Positions 9,686 to 19,957 of a DNA stretch of 64,000 bases are shown one piece after another. This DNA is from Argyresthia goedartella (Eukaryota > Arthropoda > Insecta > Lepidoptera > Argyresthiidae). Location of the stretch: the NCBI GenBank assembly GCA_949825045.1, contig OX463822.1, positions 30,878,703-30,942,702 on the forward strand, written 5' to 3'. The position numbers and the translations under genes are program-made. The notes beneath the pieces are model-generated. The model had not been told where the DNA came from and did no database searches. It saw only the letters and a program-made list of their open reading frames with translations. Numbering within the stretch: the stretch's first letter is position 1; every line of letters starts with the position of its first letter.

Positions 9686-12560
9686 TCAAGAACTATTCCG
9701 TCTTTCTAGTTTTTCTGTAAAGTGTGATTTGAGTTTAGCTTTGATATTAGTTTGACTGATCGAGTCTCTAATGTCGGGAGGTAAGGTGTTTATTAATCGC
9801 GTCATCATGTATGAGCTCGTCCGCCGGCCATAGCTATTGTTTGTGCGCTCGGTAACCAGTTTACCTTGCGCCATTCGCCTGGTCACTACAGGGTGATTGA
9901 TTTTTTGACTGTCTTTGTAGTCAAAGAACTGCTCTTTGAGGAGGCAATAGTTGACTTTGTCAGTGACTGGTAGTACTCCGCGGTGCCTAAAAAGTCGGAG
10001 ATCATCGTCGTCATGGTTGTTTTTGATCTGAGTTGGGGCAATTATTTTAAGTAATCTAGTCTGTAGTTTTAGGATTAAGCTAAGGTATGTGCTATAAGTA
10101 CGTCCGTAGCTGGAGAGGCCGTAAGTTATTACTGAATCTCCTATGGCATTGTAGAGCATTAGACGAATTTTATATGGTATTCGATTCCTTATGATCCAAA
10201 AAACTGCCAGAAGCGATCTCAGTTTATCACAAACGCGTTCTACGTTTGGACCCCAGTTGAACTTGCTGTCCATTACCAGCCCCAAGTATACGTGTGTGTC
10301 GACGTTTTCCACTAGACCGCAGTCGCAGCTTCCAGCGTCGCAACTACTATGCATGCAGGCGTGGGAGTGGGCAACAATGCCAACCTCTGTCTTGTCCTTG
10401 CTTTATGTGGAGTAGTTTGGTCTTCTGGGCGTTTAGAACCAGTCCCGCGTCATGGCACCATTTGGACAGGATGTTAAAATCGGCTTGTAGTTTGTTTTTT
10501 GCCACAATTACTTCCCTGTCAGCCACTATGAGACACGTATCGTCAGCAAATTGATAGGTGGTGCTCTGTTCAATTGGGATGCTCATGTCATTAACATATG
10601 TTAGAAAATGTAGTGGCCCTAGGACCGATCCTTGGGCTGTACCTTGGCTAGTAATGATGTCTTCGCTCACTACATGATCGATTTTGACATTATATTTACG
10701 TGCCTCTAGGTAGTTTGTGCACCAACATAGTACAGGACCTCGAATGCCACAAGCGTCTAGTTTGGCCACTATTTTGGTGTGATCCAGAGTATCAAAAGCA
10801 CGCGAAAAATCAATAAACAGAGCAAGGACTTGTTTTTTATCATCTGAATGTGCGTTGATGTCGTCCGTAAATTTAGATAAAAGTATAGTCGTACTTTTTT
10901 TTGGGTTGAAAGCCGAATTGATTGGGATTTAGTATGTCGTTATAGTGGAAGAATTTATGTAGTTGTCCACAAACAAATTTTTCACAGATTTTATCTATTG
11001 AGGAAAGAAGTGTAATAGTGTAGTTGCTCATCTCATTACGTTTGCCCCGTTTAAAGACTGGTCTCACGCACCCTTGTTTTAGTTCATTTGGATAGAGACC
11101 CGTTTTTATACTCGTGTTTATTAGATTAGATATTGCTAGGGAAACTCGGTCGTTTACTAAGGGAATTTGTACATCACTGACTCTGATGCCATCAAGGCCA
11201 GGTGCCTTGTTACTATTCAACCCTTTGATGATTTTGAGTATATTACGAGATGTCGCAGGCTGATATCGCATGCTCACGAGAGCTTGGGGAGTCTGGTAGT
11301 TTGGTAAGAGATTTATTTGACAATTCGGGAGTATTCTCTTTACAGAATTATCGAATTCATTCGCAAAGTTATTGGCAATATCTATCGCGCTTAGTGGTGA
11401 GAATACTTTAAGAATGGTACTGTCTATAGGTTCAGTAGGTCTTCCACTAATTTTATTGACTATTTTCCACAGGTTTTTAGAGCTCCCATAGTTCTGAATG
11501 ATTTTATTTTTATAATGTTTGTTTCTGTAGAATTGTATTATTTTGTTAAGTTTATTTGCTAAGCTAAGCTTGTTTTATTATATTGGAGTCTTAAGTGTGC
11601 AGTTATTTGTATCCTTTAACCATAGCCCAAATACTTCATCTCTTTTATTGCATAGTTTGAGTATGTTTTCGTTGATCCAAGGTTCAGTACTGCATTTTCT
11701 AATTGTAGTTTCCTTTTTTTTACTAGTGGCCGTACTTATCGCTTTTTTAAATGACTCTAATAAACGTATATACCTACTTGGTCTGGAGTATCCATTTCAT
11801 TCGTCCTCTCCCATTCAGTGGAGAGTAATTCATTTTTCATACTATCATAGTTTATGACGGTTGGCGAGTTAGTGGTCGATCACCCTGTATGCGCGAGCTG
11901 AGTGAGTCAGCTGCAGCGCTGCAAGCGAGAACGGTGACACGATGATCTGCCAGTACGGAGTTGACAGCGGCCGGATACGGCACCATCGTGGGGAGTCTCA
12001 GAAAAATGTGATCAATACATGACTTAGTTACCGTTCCATTACGCATTTCAATTCTTGTATAATCTGAGACTCCACACTCGAGGCCACATGCGGACAGCAT
12101 GTTCAGATACGAGCTCCTGTATGATGAGTGCGTTTTTAGGTCAATATTCATGTCACCAAGGAGCAGAAGAGAACTAGTGGAGTTTTCCAGCAGCAGCTTT
12201 CGCAGTTCGGATATAAACATGTTTTTATTCTTACCATGCGGTCTATAAAGTGCACATACAGTGATAGTTTCGTCATAGCTAGTTTTTATTGTACCTAAAA
12301 GGCTTTTAAAGTGATGGGTTTTGGTAACTTTATTTGTGAATTTTAAACAATTTTTTACATAGGCAATTATGCCACCGCCCTTTTGTTTGCTTCTTAGTTG
12401 TGTGTGCATTGTATAACCATCGATATAGAATAAATTTGAGATAGCCTCTGATATGCCAGCCTCGGTAACAATTATAAGTAATATCGAGCGATTGCAGGCA
12501 GTTATCTATAATTTGGAGTAGCGTAGCAAAGTTAAGAATCATGGACCGTATATTCACATG
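9686..12560 (-). pseudogene. LINE A ORF2: endonuclease and reverse transcriptase, broken
   Basis: Read from high to low coordinates: endonuclease (12557-11852) with NIRSMILNFATLLQII, GGGIIAYVKN, ALYRPHGKN, LLLGDMNIDL and SCIDHIF; a linker; reverse transcriptase (11277-10347) with [42 protein letters not shown] and FADDTCLIV; and a thumb region (10354-9686) with YLGLVMDSKFNWGPN. At least four frame changes separate these blocks (near 12400, 11850-11280, 10870 and 10350), so no protein can be made. The family lacks an RNase H domain. Confidence 0.85.
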
Positions 12561-12733
12561 TAAGCAAAATAATGGTAGGTGTTTAATACTAGGGATGGGA
12601 ATTTGCTTGAGAAATGCATTTACATCCTGACAATTAAATAATTCGATAACATTAGAACTTTCTTCTAGGTTATGGACGTTGAATTTTAGGTTTTAGTTCC
12701 GTTTAGTAGGATAGTACATAACTAGGTATTATT

Positions 12734-13731
12734 TTACTTAGCAAGCAACGACTCGATGTCGTTTGTAGATCGGATAGCCGATGTTTTGCCGTTGTCTTCC
12801 TTCTTTGCGAGTATTCTGTCGGTTGATTCGTCGATCCACACGTATTTGAAGGCCGGGCGTAGTTGTTTCTTTGCCTGGTACAGGAGGTACTTGTTCTGGG
12901 GGGTCAGGGCTCGACGGACGTAGACAGCATCAGTGGCGGCTTCTGGTGGAGTCGAGGTAGTTATGTCACCCACAGTGATGGACTTGTCTCTGGCAGCTTT
13001 AGTCCATTGCGTGCGGCTGTTGGAGGAGTTCAGTTCGATAAGTATTTGGCTGGTTTTGTCTTTTCGCCCTGGGATTAGTTTGGCGGTTCGGATGTCTTTA
13101 CTATCCACTTTTATTAATGATGCGACAGCTTTAGCAATTGAATCAGCATTTTCTTTAAGTGAGCTTGGCAGACCTGCTATCTCCAGGTGACTAGCAAGTT
13201 TAGATTGGTCTCCTTGTTGTTCACGCTGCTCTAGTACAGCTATTCGTAGCTCCAAGTGCTTGTTGGCATTGTGAAGGTCCACGTTCTTGTTCTCTAAGGT
13301 TTTGATTTTAGAGTTCTGGCTCTTGATAGTATTTTCAAGCGCTGCTACTTGGTCTCCAATAAACTCTAGGGAGGACTTGATATCTCCCAGTTGGTCGTGC
13401 ATAATTTTCCTAATTTCAGCAGATAGGTCTTGAAGCAGTTTTTTCATGTCCATGGAAACAGGCTGGGCTTGGGGTCGTGAAGGCTCGGTGGCTTCTTCTA
13501 TTTCAGGATCATCCTCCGGTATAAGAACGAAGGCGACATCCTACGGAGACACTCCTGGCAGCTCCACTCGAGGCCGTTTTGGGCACGTAGCACTGCCAGC
13601 TGTTTGGCGGATATGTTGGCACACTCGTTAGTTGCATGCACAATCATTTCACAGCGGCTACCCGGACACTTTTTGGTTATGGTTTTTTTGCAAGTTGCAC
13701 ATTTTTTAGTTTTAGGTGCCATATTACACAC
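12734..13731 (-). pseudogene. LINE A ORF1: PHD finger, coiled coil, FP25K-like domain
   Basis: The first block (13731-13498; likely start MAPKTK at 13722) has a PHD-like cysteine pattern: CATC, CPGSRC, H...C and WSCQEC. A one-base shift near 13540 leads into the second block (13453-12734). That block has about 80 residues of heptad-rich coiled coil (LEFIGDQVAALENTIKSQ onward), then a domain like the baculovirus FP25K C-terminus (YVRRALTPQNKYLLYQAK, FKYVWIDESTDRILAKK). ORF1 proteins of this design bind RNA in CR1-type LINEs. The frameshift makes it a pseudogene; the parts are otherwise well kept. Confidence 0.82.
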
Positions 13732-13760
13732 GAGGGTGATTTCGAATAACTTAGCTCAAA

Positions 13761-14487
13761 ATATGTACGCGACCGTGTTATGTGACAGCTAAGTTTGACT
13801 GAAGGATACAGGATCTCAGCATCAGTATCTTACTTAGATGAGGGCTTTGGCTTCTCTGAATTCAGCAATATTGTGGTTGATGGCACTTGATGGAATTCGA
13901 CATAATCATAATTTTGGTAACTTTCACGAATCAATTTTTACTAAATTTGTCGTTCTTGCAACGAATAAAAACGAAACGATAAAATATCAAAACAAATCGC
14001 ATCATAAATATCAAAACATAACAATAGAACCTACAATCACGAGAGGTCACTTGGTCGGGCCGTGGCGAGCGCTCGCCAAGCGCAACGATTGGTTCATAAC
14101 ACTCGACGTAACTAAGCTCCACCAATCGTGTCGCTTGGAAAGCGCTCGCTTCCGAGGCGAGTGATTCAAAAACAGAGCTCCAGGGACCTGATAAGCAATT
14201 GACGAAAAACAAGATATTGGGCGCAGACTTGCATTTCTGAAATCTGACAATAGTAAACATTCAAGTTGTCGTGAATTGTGTTGCATAGACTCTCTATAAG
14301 CCTTGTAAGTAATTCTACAAGTTCAGAAGAAATGTCGAATTTTAACATTCGACATTAATCGTTGAAAAGATTCTAAAATATTAATCATAACATCACACAG
14401 CGTGACATATTCCGTTTGCCGCATCTAAAATATATTGTTATTATCAAAGATTACGAGTGATATATAGGCACTTTTCCATTGTATGAC
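13761..14487. other. Unassigned sequence
   Basis: It contains the 5' flank of LINE A and a GC-richer palindrome-like patch at 14060-14165, with gcgagcgctcgcc and gcgctcgcttccgaggcgag. I see no coding signal. Confidence 0.4.
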
Positions 14488-14778
14488 CTTTTTAGGGTTC
14501 TGTACAAGAAGGTTGCTAATCGGGGTCATATTACTAAGCCTTCGCTGTTGGTCCGTCCCGCTGTCTGTCCGCTTGTCTGTCAGCGGCCAATATCTCATAA
14601 ACCGTAATTTAATTGTTAATTGTTGTCGTAATTGTTAGAATTTAAACAGGGTGTGTATTTCTTTTGTTATCTATTTATAACAACAAAATTTAGAGATCCC
14701 CATACATCAGACGTGTTTTTTTGCGTTTATTCTTGTAGGATGGCACGGGAACCCTTCGTGTGCGAGACCGACACGCAC
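14488..14778 (+). repeat. gggttccgtac-type interspersed repeat, copy 1
   Basis: It begins tttttagggttctgtac, has a ccgtcccgctgtctgtccgc segment, and ends with gggaacccttcgtgtgcgag. This is the layout of an abundant lepidopteran repeat. Further copies lie at 25300-25742 and, reversed and partial, at 39380-39565. The TTAA-flanked MITE is inserted right after the cgcac of its 3' end. Confidence 0.75.
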
Positions 14779-14782
14779 TTAA

Positions 14783-15243
14783 GGGCTGAACATAGGCCAA
14801 TGGCATTGAGAATTAGACAAAGAAAACAAATACCCGTCGCATCGCGTCGAAGCAGACTGACGCATGCTCCCGCGCAGAGCCCCGCGGGGCAGCCCGAGCT
14901 CCGAGACCGAGAAAATTATAGAAAATATTACAAAACTCCTGTAATAATAACATTAAAAATAAAATAAAACAACCAAAAATTTTCCCTTTTTTACCTATTT
15001 TTGCGTGTAAGTTTCATATAGGAAACTGATTTCGTCTCCGAGCGCTTGTTCATTTAGTTGAATAATAATAATGTATTGCGAAAAATATTTTTTGTATTAA
15101 ATACAACAGATATACGATAATTTTAAAAGTCCATTCTTATCTCTAATAGACCTTTTATAACATATATTTATCCTACATTTTTATGTTGTCTAGTTTAGCC
15201 TAGAATTGAAGCTAAAGATGCATTTCTGGCCATATTTAATCCC
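14783..15243 (+). mobile_element. TTAA-flanked MITE, copy 1
   Basis: This is a 461-bp unit with GGG...CCC termini, preceded by TTAA (14779-14782) and followed by TAAA (one mismatch to the duplication). A nearly identical 460-bp copy lies at 47480-47939 with perfect TTAA on both sides. A TTAA target and short terminal repeats fit a piggyBac-type non-autonomous element. There is no transposase inside. Confidence 0.75.
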
Positions 15244-15766
15244 TAAAATCATTTTTTTATTTCGTTTGTACTTAGTACTTAGCAGTATGAAAGATAAGAG
15301 CTGTTGAAAAATCCACGTACCACATAGCTACAACTTCCAGAGAATATTTTTGAAAAACATTATTCATGTTGCAAGTGTAAATAAAAACTTGTGATTGTGT
15401 TCATTTGTTTGTGACTTGTATTCTATGCATAATTGTCTAAGTGCAGTTTCGTGAAACGCTACGCTTGTAAGCGTTCTTCCGTGCAACAGGCCCCAGCGGT
15501 ATTGAAGTGGCTGGTACCTACTCTTTGGACAACACATTACCACAAACTTAAACCATGTAATGGTGTCGCTAGCGTCAACGTAAAATACCTATTGATATTT
15601 CATACGACTTTTAGTTTAGTTTAGTTTTTTTAATAGCCACTGCCCAGTTTTGTGGCACATCATTATCACCTTTGGGTCAGCTGCAACCAATTCCCATTTC
15701 GCTTTTAATTTTTGTGCCAATTCGACAAATTCCCATTAGGGTTATTTCGACAAGTTTCATATTGAC
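15244..15766. other. Unassigned AT-rich sequence
   Basis: No coding signal or clear repeat was found. It leads into the 62-bp minisatellite. Confidence 0.4.
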
Positions 15767-16215
15767 AAGTTACATTTTGACCACATCCCATATTGACCAC
15801 TCCCCTTATCGTCAGTTTCGTAAGGATAAGTTCCCATTTTGACCACCACGTCCCAATTCGACCACTACCCATATCGTCAGGTTCTTAAGGACAAGTTCCC
15901 ATTTTGACCAAGTCTCAATTCGACCACTCCCCATATCGTCAGGTTCGTAATGACAAGTTCACATTTTGACCACGTCCCAATACGACCACTCCTAATATCG
16001 TCAGGTTCGTAATGACAAGTTCACATTTTGACCACGTCCCAATACGACCACTCCTCACATCGTCAGGTTCGTAATGACAAGTTCCCATTTTGACCACACC
16101 CATATAGTCAGGTTCGTAATGACAAGTTCCCATTTTGACCACGTCAGGAAGTGGTCTTAAATGGGACCACGTCTGTGGGAATAAAGGCCCAATTCGACCA
16201 CTTCCCGATTTGATC
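15767..16215 (+). repeat. 62-bp minisatellite (about 7 units)
   Basis: Units start with aagttcccattttgacca and contain atcgtcaggttcgtaatgac. Starts at 15767, 15828, 15893, 15955, 16017, 16079 and 16124 give spacings of 61, 65, 62, 62, 62 and 45. The last unit decays into related sequence up to about 16215. Each unit carries two or three CGACCA/TGACCA motifs. Open frames across it are by-products of the repeat. Confidence 0.9.
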
Positions 16216-16899
16216 ACATTCCATATTCACTTCCCATATTGTCAGCTTTTCGTCTTCGAATACCTACTTTACTTGACCAAACGTCTCTCTCTAGACTTAA
16301 GAGTACTGCCCACGTGAGAAGAGGTTAAATATAGATAATTAAAAAGCTGACAATCTGTGTGCATAAAGGTATTGAAACTGTAATTATAGTATATATATAA
16401 ACTGTAAGTCACTTCTATCCACTTATTCTTTAAGATAGAAAAAATAAAAGCCTTTTCGGACATTTAACAAGTTTATTGTCTTTTCATTTCTTACGTGTCA
16501 ACTATGTATATCGCCAAACATTTCTTATTCGCCTATCAAACAGATAGTAATATTACTAACTATCTACTACATATGCCGTCTAAAGTATTATTGCACTTAA
16601 TAAAACTGCGGTGTGGAATTGAATAGTTCACTTAGTAGCCAAATATTAAAGTAAATATACAGGTTTAATACCATAACAAGAGTAGCTTTATTCAGCACTG
16701 ATTTACTTAACATCGTGACGTCACTATGTTCGGTTTTTATACATTTTGACAGCTACAGAAACCATTTTGGCTAACAAGTCAACCTACCGTATTGAGCTTG
16801 GAGTTGCTAGTTCAACAATTCTACTGTATGTACATAACTTTATCTGTTGCTCGTAAAGTGACTATTTATGGCAACGCATTTAGGTTCATAATTGAGCTT
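16216..16899. other. Unassigned AT-rich sequence
   Basis: No gene or recognised repeat is visible. Confidence 0.4.
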
Positions 16900-16908
16900 A
16901 TTAGTTAT

Positions 16909-17175
16909 GGGAAAAATTAAACTGCAGATCAAAAATACTGATTTGCACAGCAAATATCAGGGCAAAATGCTGCGGTAGCTTAGGTGAAGGGTTAAGGAGG
17001 TGAGAGAAGCGAAGCCCCCTTTATCCTTCGAGTTAGGTTGAACATGTCAGAACAAAAAATACTTAAAACAAACTTAAGTACACATAAAATATTTAAAACA
17101 GAAAAAGTGTGTTTGTTGATCCTTTATTTCTGTGCAAATCAGTATTTTAGATATGCGATTAAATAAATACTCGCC
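16909..17175 (+). mobile_element. MITE with 9-bp target duplication, copy 1
   Basis: This 267-bp unit is flanked by ATTAGTTAT at 16900-16908 and 17176-17184. The ends are imperfect inverted repeats of about 45 bp, best in aatactgatttgcacag. A second copy (19312-19584) shares the sequence and has a different 9-bp duplication. Nine-base duplications and GG-starting termini fit a Mutator-like non-autonomous element. It has no coding capacity. Confidence 0.85.
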
Positions 17176-17184
17176 ATTAGTTAT

Positions 17185-18193
17185 CACGGACAGTGCTTTT
17201 TAGTTCACATTTTTTTTTCAATCACCGCTAAGTTTCATGCCTACGTACAATGAATATTTCTGTGAATAACTAAACTATTTTAGATAAATCAATCATCAAT
17301 TTTGTATCATTATTTCATCAAACATCTTTTTCACTACAGAAATGTAACCTTGATTTTCGTATTCAAAACATGATTTGCAAAGGTTGTTTAGCGATTTTTT
17401 TTACTTTACACCAGAGCGCGCGCATCGCTAGCGCGGCAAGCGGAAAAATAAATCCAGAGCCTTTTCCCATAAATGCTGACGTTGAAAAACGTCGTATGAT
17501 ACGCATTTAAGACTCTCAGCTACCTTTCGCGCTCTCCCACGTCTCTCGCGAATAATACCGACTTATATGATTGTCGACTTTGCCCCCTTTTACCATAATG
17601 TACTATTATAGTAAATTTACCAAGGATCATTTCGTACACACACACTTTTCATGTATCATATCGTGCATGGTTTTCTTTAAAACTAGAAAAACCAGGACAC
17701 TCGGGTGACGCTCGCCCTGGGGGAGTACATACATTTTATCTTCGATCCATAACATACAAATCACGATACATAAAAGAACGGCAAACAATATATTGTTTAC
17801 CAATCCAAGTTTTGACTACAAAAATAACTAAATGTTCGAAACATTTCGCCCACCGTGTGGTTTCACAGAACCGCATTGCTTGCTTCTGCTTGGTCACTTT
17901 CTGTCTAGATAGGTTTTTTAGGTCACAACCTTATTATACAATCTGGGGCCGAAGCGAAGCGGAGCAGAGCGGGGCACCATATGTAGTTTGTAAAATATGT
18001 GCGGTGTACAATTTTAATGAACATGTCAATTTGCTTAACATTTGAACATAATTTTCCAATTTTTATCGAAAACTCTTGTATTATGCGAACTAATCCAAGT
18101 TTTGTACAATTGACATTTCGGACTAGATTTTATTGTGGAGCATATTTTATTTTAGGTTAAGATACCTAGACAATTCACACATTTAGCACAAAA
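17185..18193. other. Unassigned sequence downstream of Sfxn2
   Basis: There is no supported gene. Short GC-richer patches (17410-17450, 17700-17730, 17945-17980) look like eroded repeats. Confidence 0.4.
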
Positions 18194-18349
18194 ATGGCAG
18201 TGTCAAAATGCAATTGTTGTAAATGTGGCTTTTTAAATAAGCAAAGATATATTGAAGACGAGGGATTTTGCAGGCTTAATAAATGTAAATATTTAGGTAC
18301 CTTTGAGGATACTCTTGTCGATAGTAAACATAGCGTTCTTCTCCAATAA
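18194..18349 (+). CDS. Possible 51-residue cysteine-rich small ORF
   Basis: An ATG in a fair context (aaaaATGg) opens 51 codons. The N-terminal half has six cysteines (CNCCKC, then C and C spaced by four) and the rest is plain. The cysteine clusters could bind metal, but chance is a real alternative at this length. No homologue is recognised and no neighbouring exon was found; a tttgcag at 18268-18274 could instead be a splice acceptor. Confidence 0.2.
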   Translation: MAVSKCNCCKCGFLNKQRYIEDEGFCRLNKCKYLGTFEDTLVDSKHSVLLQ

Positions 18350-18785
18350 GCCACGTAAAAATAAACTAGCTAATGTATTTAAAATCCATTTGTAGTGGAA
18401 TGTTTTATGAATAAAAGCCGATTAGAAAATAATGTTTACATTCGAGATCTCCCATTCCAAATCAAAAAGTAATCATAAAATAACGATTCACAAAATACTA
18501 TCAAAATAATGATTTCATTTTAGAAACAATACTGTACAGTTTAAAGACGTTTTAAAACAATACGACAGATAAGATAAACAAAATAAAATAAAACTTATTA
18601 TTAATACTATTAAATTCCTAATAGGTAACTTTCGACATTCAATCCGATCTGAATTGAAGATAAATAAAGTTTTGCTGAATATCCGAATTGGTCGATCCTT
18701 GCATCTGTCGTCTAACTATAACTTAAGTTGATCACAAATACTTATTGTAACTGGCACGACAGATAAAAACAAACTGTCCTGAATA

Positions 18786-18966
18786 ACCTGACGACCGAGC
18801 CTGCCTACGAAGCTGACGATCTTGGTTCGAATCCTGGTAAGAGCAAATATTTGTGTGTCTCTCTATTAAATATATAGTCGTCTAGAATCCTATAACACAA
18901 GCCTTGTTGAGCTTACTACTGGCCTAGTTCGATTTGTGTAATATAATCTTCTAATATTATTTTATT
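18786..18966 (+). mobile_element. SINE (tRNA-headed), copy 1
   Basis: It has a head with ctgcctacgaagc and a B-box-like ggttcgaatcc (18824-18834), followed by gcaaatatttgtgtg and an acaagccttgttgagctta body. The same family occurs at 29050-29306 and 34877-35191. The A-box side is eroded. Confidence 0.75.
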
Positions 18967-19059
18967 TATAACAACTACAGTTCTACAAACTTCAATCAAT
19001 CAATTTCTTATATGATGGCAACCATCGGTTTGATGACTCTGCCAATGTCGAGTTTCAGA

Positions 19060-19268
19060 TATAAACATAAAAACATTTACATACATGCACATACATTGCT
19101 TCAGGCCCCACACTAGGATACCCTCTGTCGTGGGAACCAGAAAGAGCGAAGTCACACATAAAATCATCCAAGACCTGAGGTGTTTTCTTTACCCCCAGCT
19201 GGGGATCAAACCCGGGACCTCTTGCGTGGTAGGCAGAGTGACAACCGCTGCGCCACAGAGGTCGTCAA
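19060..19268 (-). mobile_element. SINE (tRNA-headed), minus strand
   Basis: Read in reverse from 19268: an A-box-like tggcgcagcggttg and a B-box-like gggtttgatcccc about 30 bases on, then a body containing the ccagaaa and ggggcctgaagcaatg segments. Related body sequence recurs at 45325-45400. It is not a tRNA gene: no acceptor stem or anticodon arm pairing was found. Confidence 0.65.
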
Positions 19269-19311
19269 ATGGCACAGTATTACATGAAATTCTTTCCCCC
19301 TCCTCATTTAA

Positions 19312-19584
19312 GGGAAATATTGAACTGCACATCAAAAATACTGATTTGCATAGCAAATATCAGGGAAAAATGCTGCTGTAGCGTAGGTGAAGGGTAAAGG
19401 GGGTGAGGGAAGCGAAGCCCCCTTTATCCTTCGTGTTAGGTTGAACATGTAACAACAAAAAATTCTTAAAACAAACTTAATGATTAAGTACATACACATA
19501 AAATATTTAAAACATAAAAAGTGTTTTTGTTGATCCTTTTTTGCTGTGCAAATCAGTATTGTTGAAGTGCGATTAAATATTAGC
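19312..19584 (+). mobile_element. MITE with 9-bp target duplication, copy 2
   Basis: This 273-bp unit is about 85-90% similar to 16909-17175, with the same long imperfect terminal inverted repeats. It is flanked by CTCATTTAA at 19303-19311 and 19585-19593 (10 bp if the preceding C is counted). It lies just past the Sfxn2 polyadenylation signal. Confidence 0.85.
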
Positions 19585-19657
19585 CTCATTTAACACTCAG
19601 AAGCTTTATCATGCAATTCAGACATCTAAGGATGTCAATTGCTCTTGAAAAATTGAT

Positions 19658-19663
19658 TTTATT
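19658..19663 (-). promoter_or_regulatory. Sfxn2: Sfxn2 polyadenylation signal AATAAA
   Basis: TTTATT on the plus strand reads AATAAA in the gene's direction, 183 bases after the stop codon. It is the first such hexamer downstream, predicting a 3' UTR of about 200 bases. Confidence 0.6.
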
Positions 19664-19845
19664 GCGACTTGGGCATTTTTCTCTGAAGCGATTGATATTC
19701 CTAAATGTTAGAATTACATGGGAAGGCATGTGGGTCATCGTTCTGACCTCATCTGTAACATTCATGGTCCAGCAACATTCAATCCGTTACGATCTTCGCA
19801 GTAAATTGACCTATCTGGTATGCAGTGTTTGAGGCTGATTCTCAC

Positions 19846-19957
19846 TTACAGCCCTTTGTTAAAGTACACGAATGGTGGAGGCTTCCCGTTCGTGTTCTTG
19901 ACAATTTCTTCGTAGTTCTCCTTTTCGTACTGCTTCATCGTGTCGATGGACAGTTTA
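19846..19957 (-). CDS. Sfxn2: Sfxn2 exon 8 (terminal)
   Basis: Acceptor TTTCCAG. It completes a Cys codon, then encodes [18 protein letters not shown] through [10 protein letters not shown] and TAA. The FNKGL end is typical of sideroflexins. Confidence 0.93.

Larger units (their letters stand above)
826..13760 (-). mobile_element. LINE A (CR1/jockey type), split by the Bel/Pao element
   Basis: Minus-strand non-LTR retrotransposon. From 13731 downwards it has ORF1 (PHD-like finger, coiled coil, FP25K-like domain), then endonuclease and reverse transcriptase ending at 9686, then a 3' UTR. The UTR runs to 9501, is interrupted by the Bel/Pao insertion, and resumes at 890, ending in an A-rich tail at about 826-845. 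Removing 891-9505 restores one continuous 3' UTR. Several frameshifts and stops show it is an old inactive copy. The ends are approximate; no target duplication was identified. Confidence 0.75.

Noticed and set aside
14632..14967. 111-codon plus-strand frame
   Set aside because: It runs across two unrelated repeats (gggttccgtac repeat and TTAA MITE).
15939..16317. Repetitive open frames on both strands at the 62-bp array
   Set aside because: The period is not a multiple of three and frames exist only because units lack stops; no start context.
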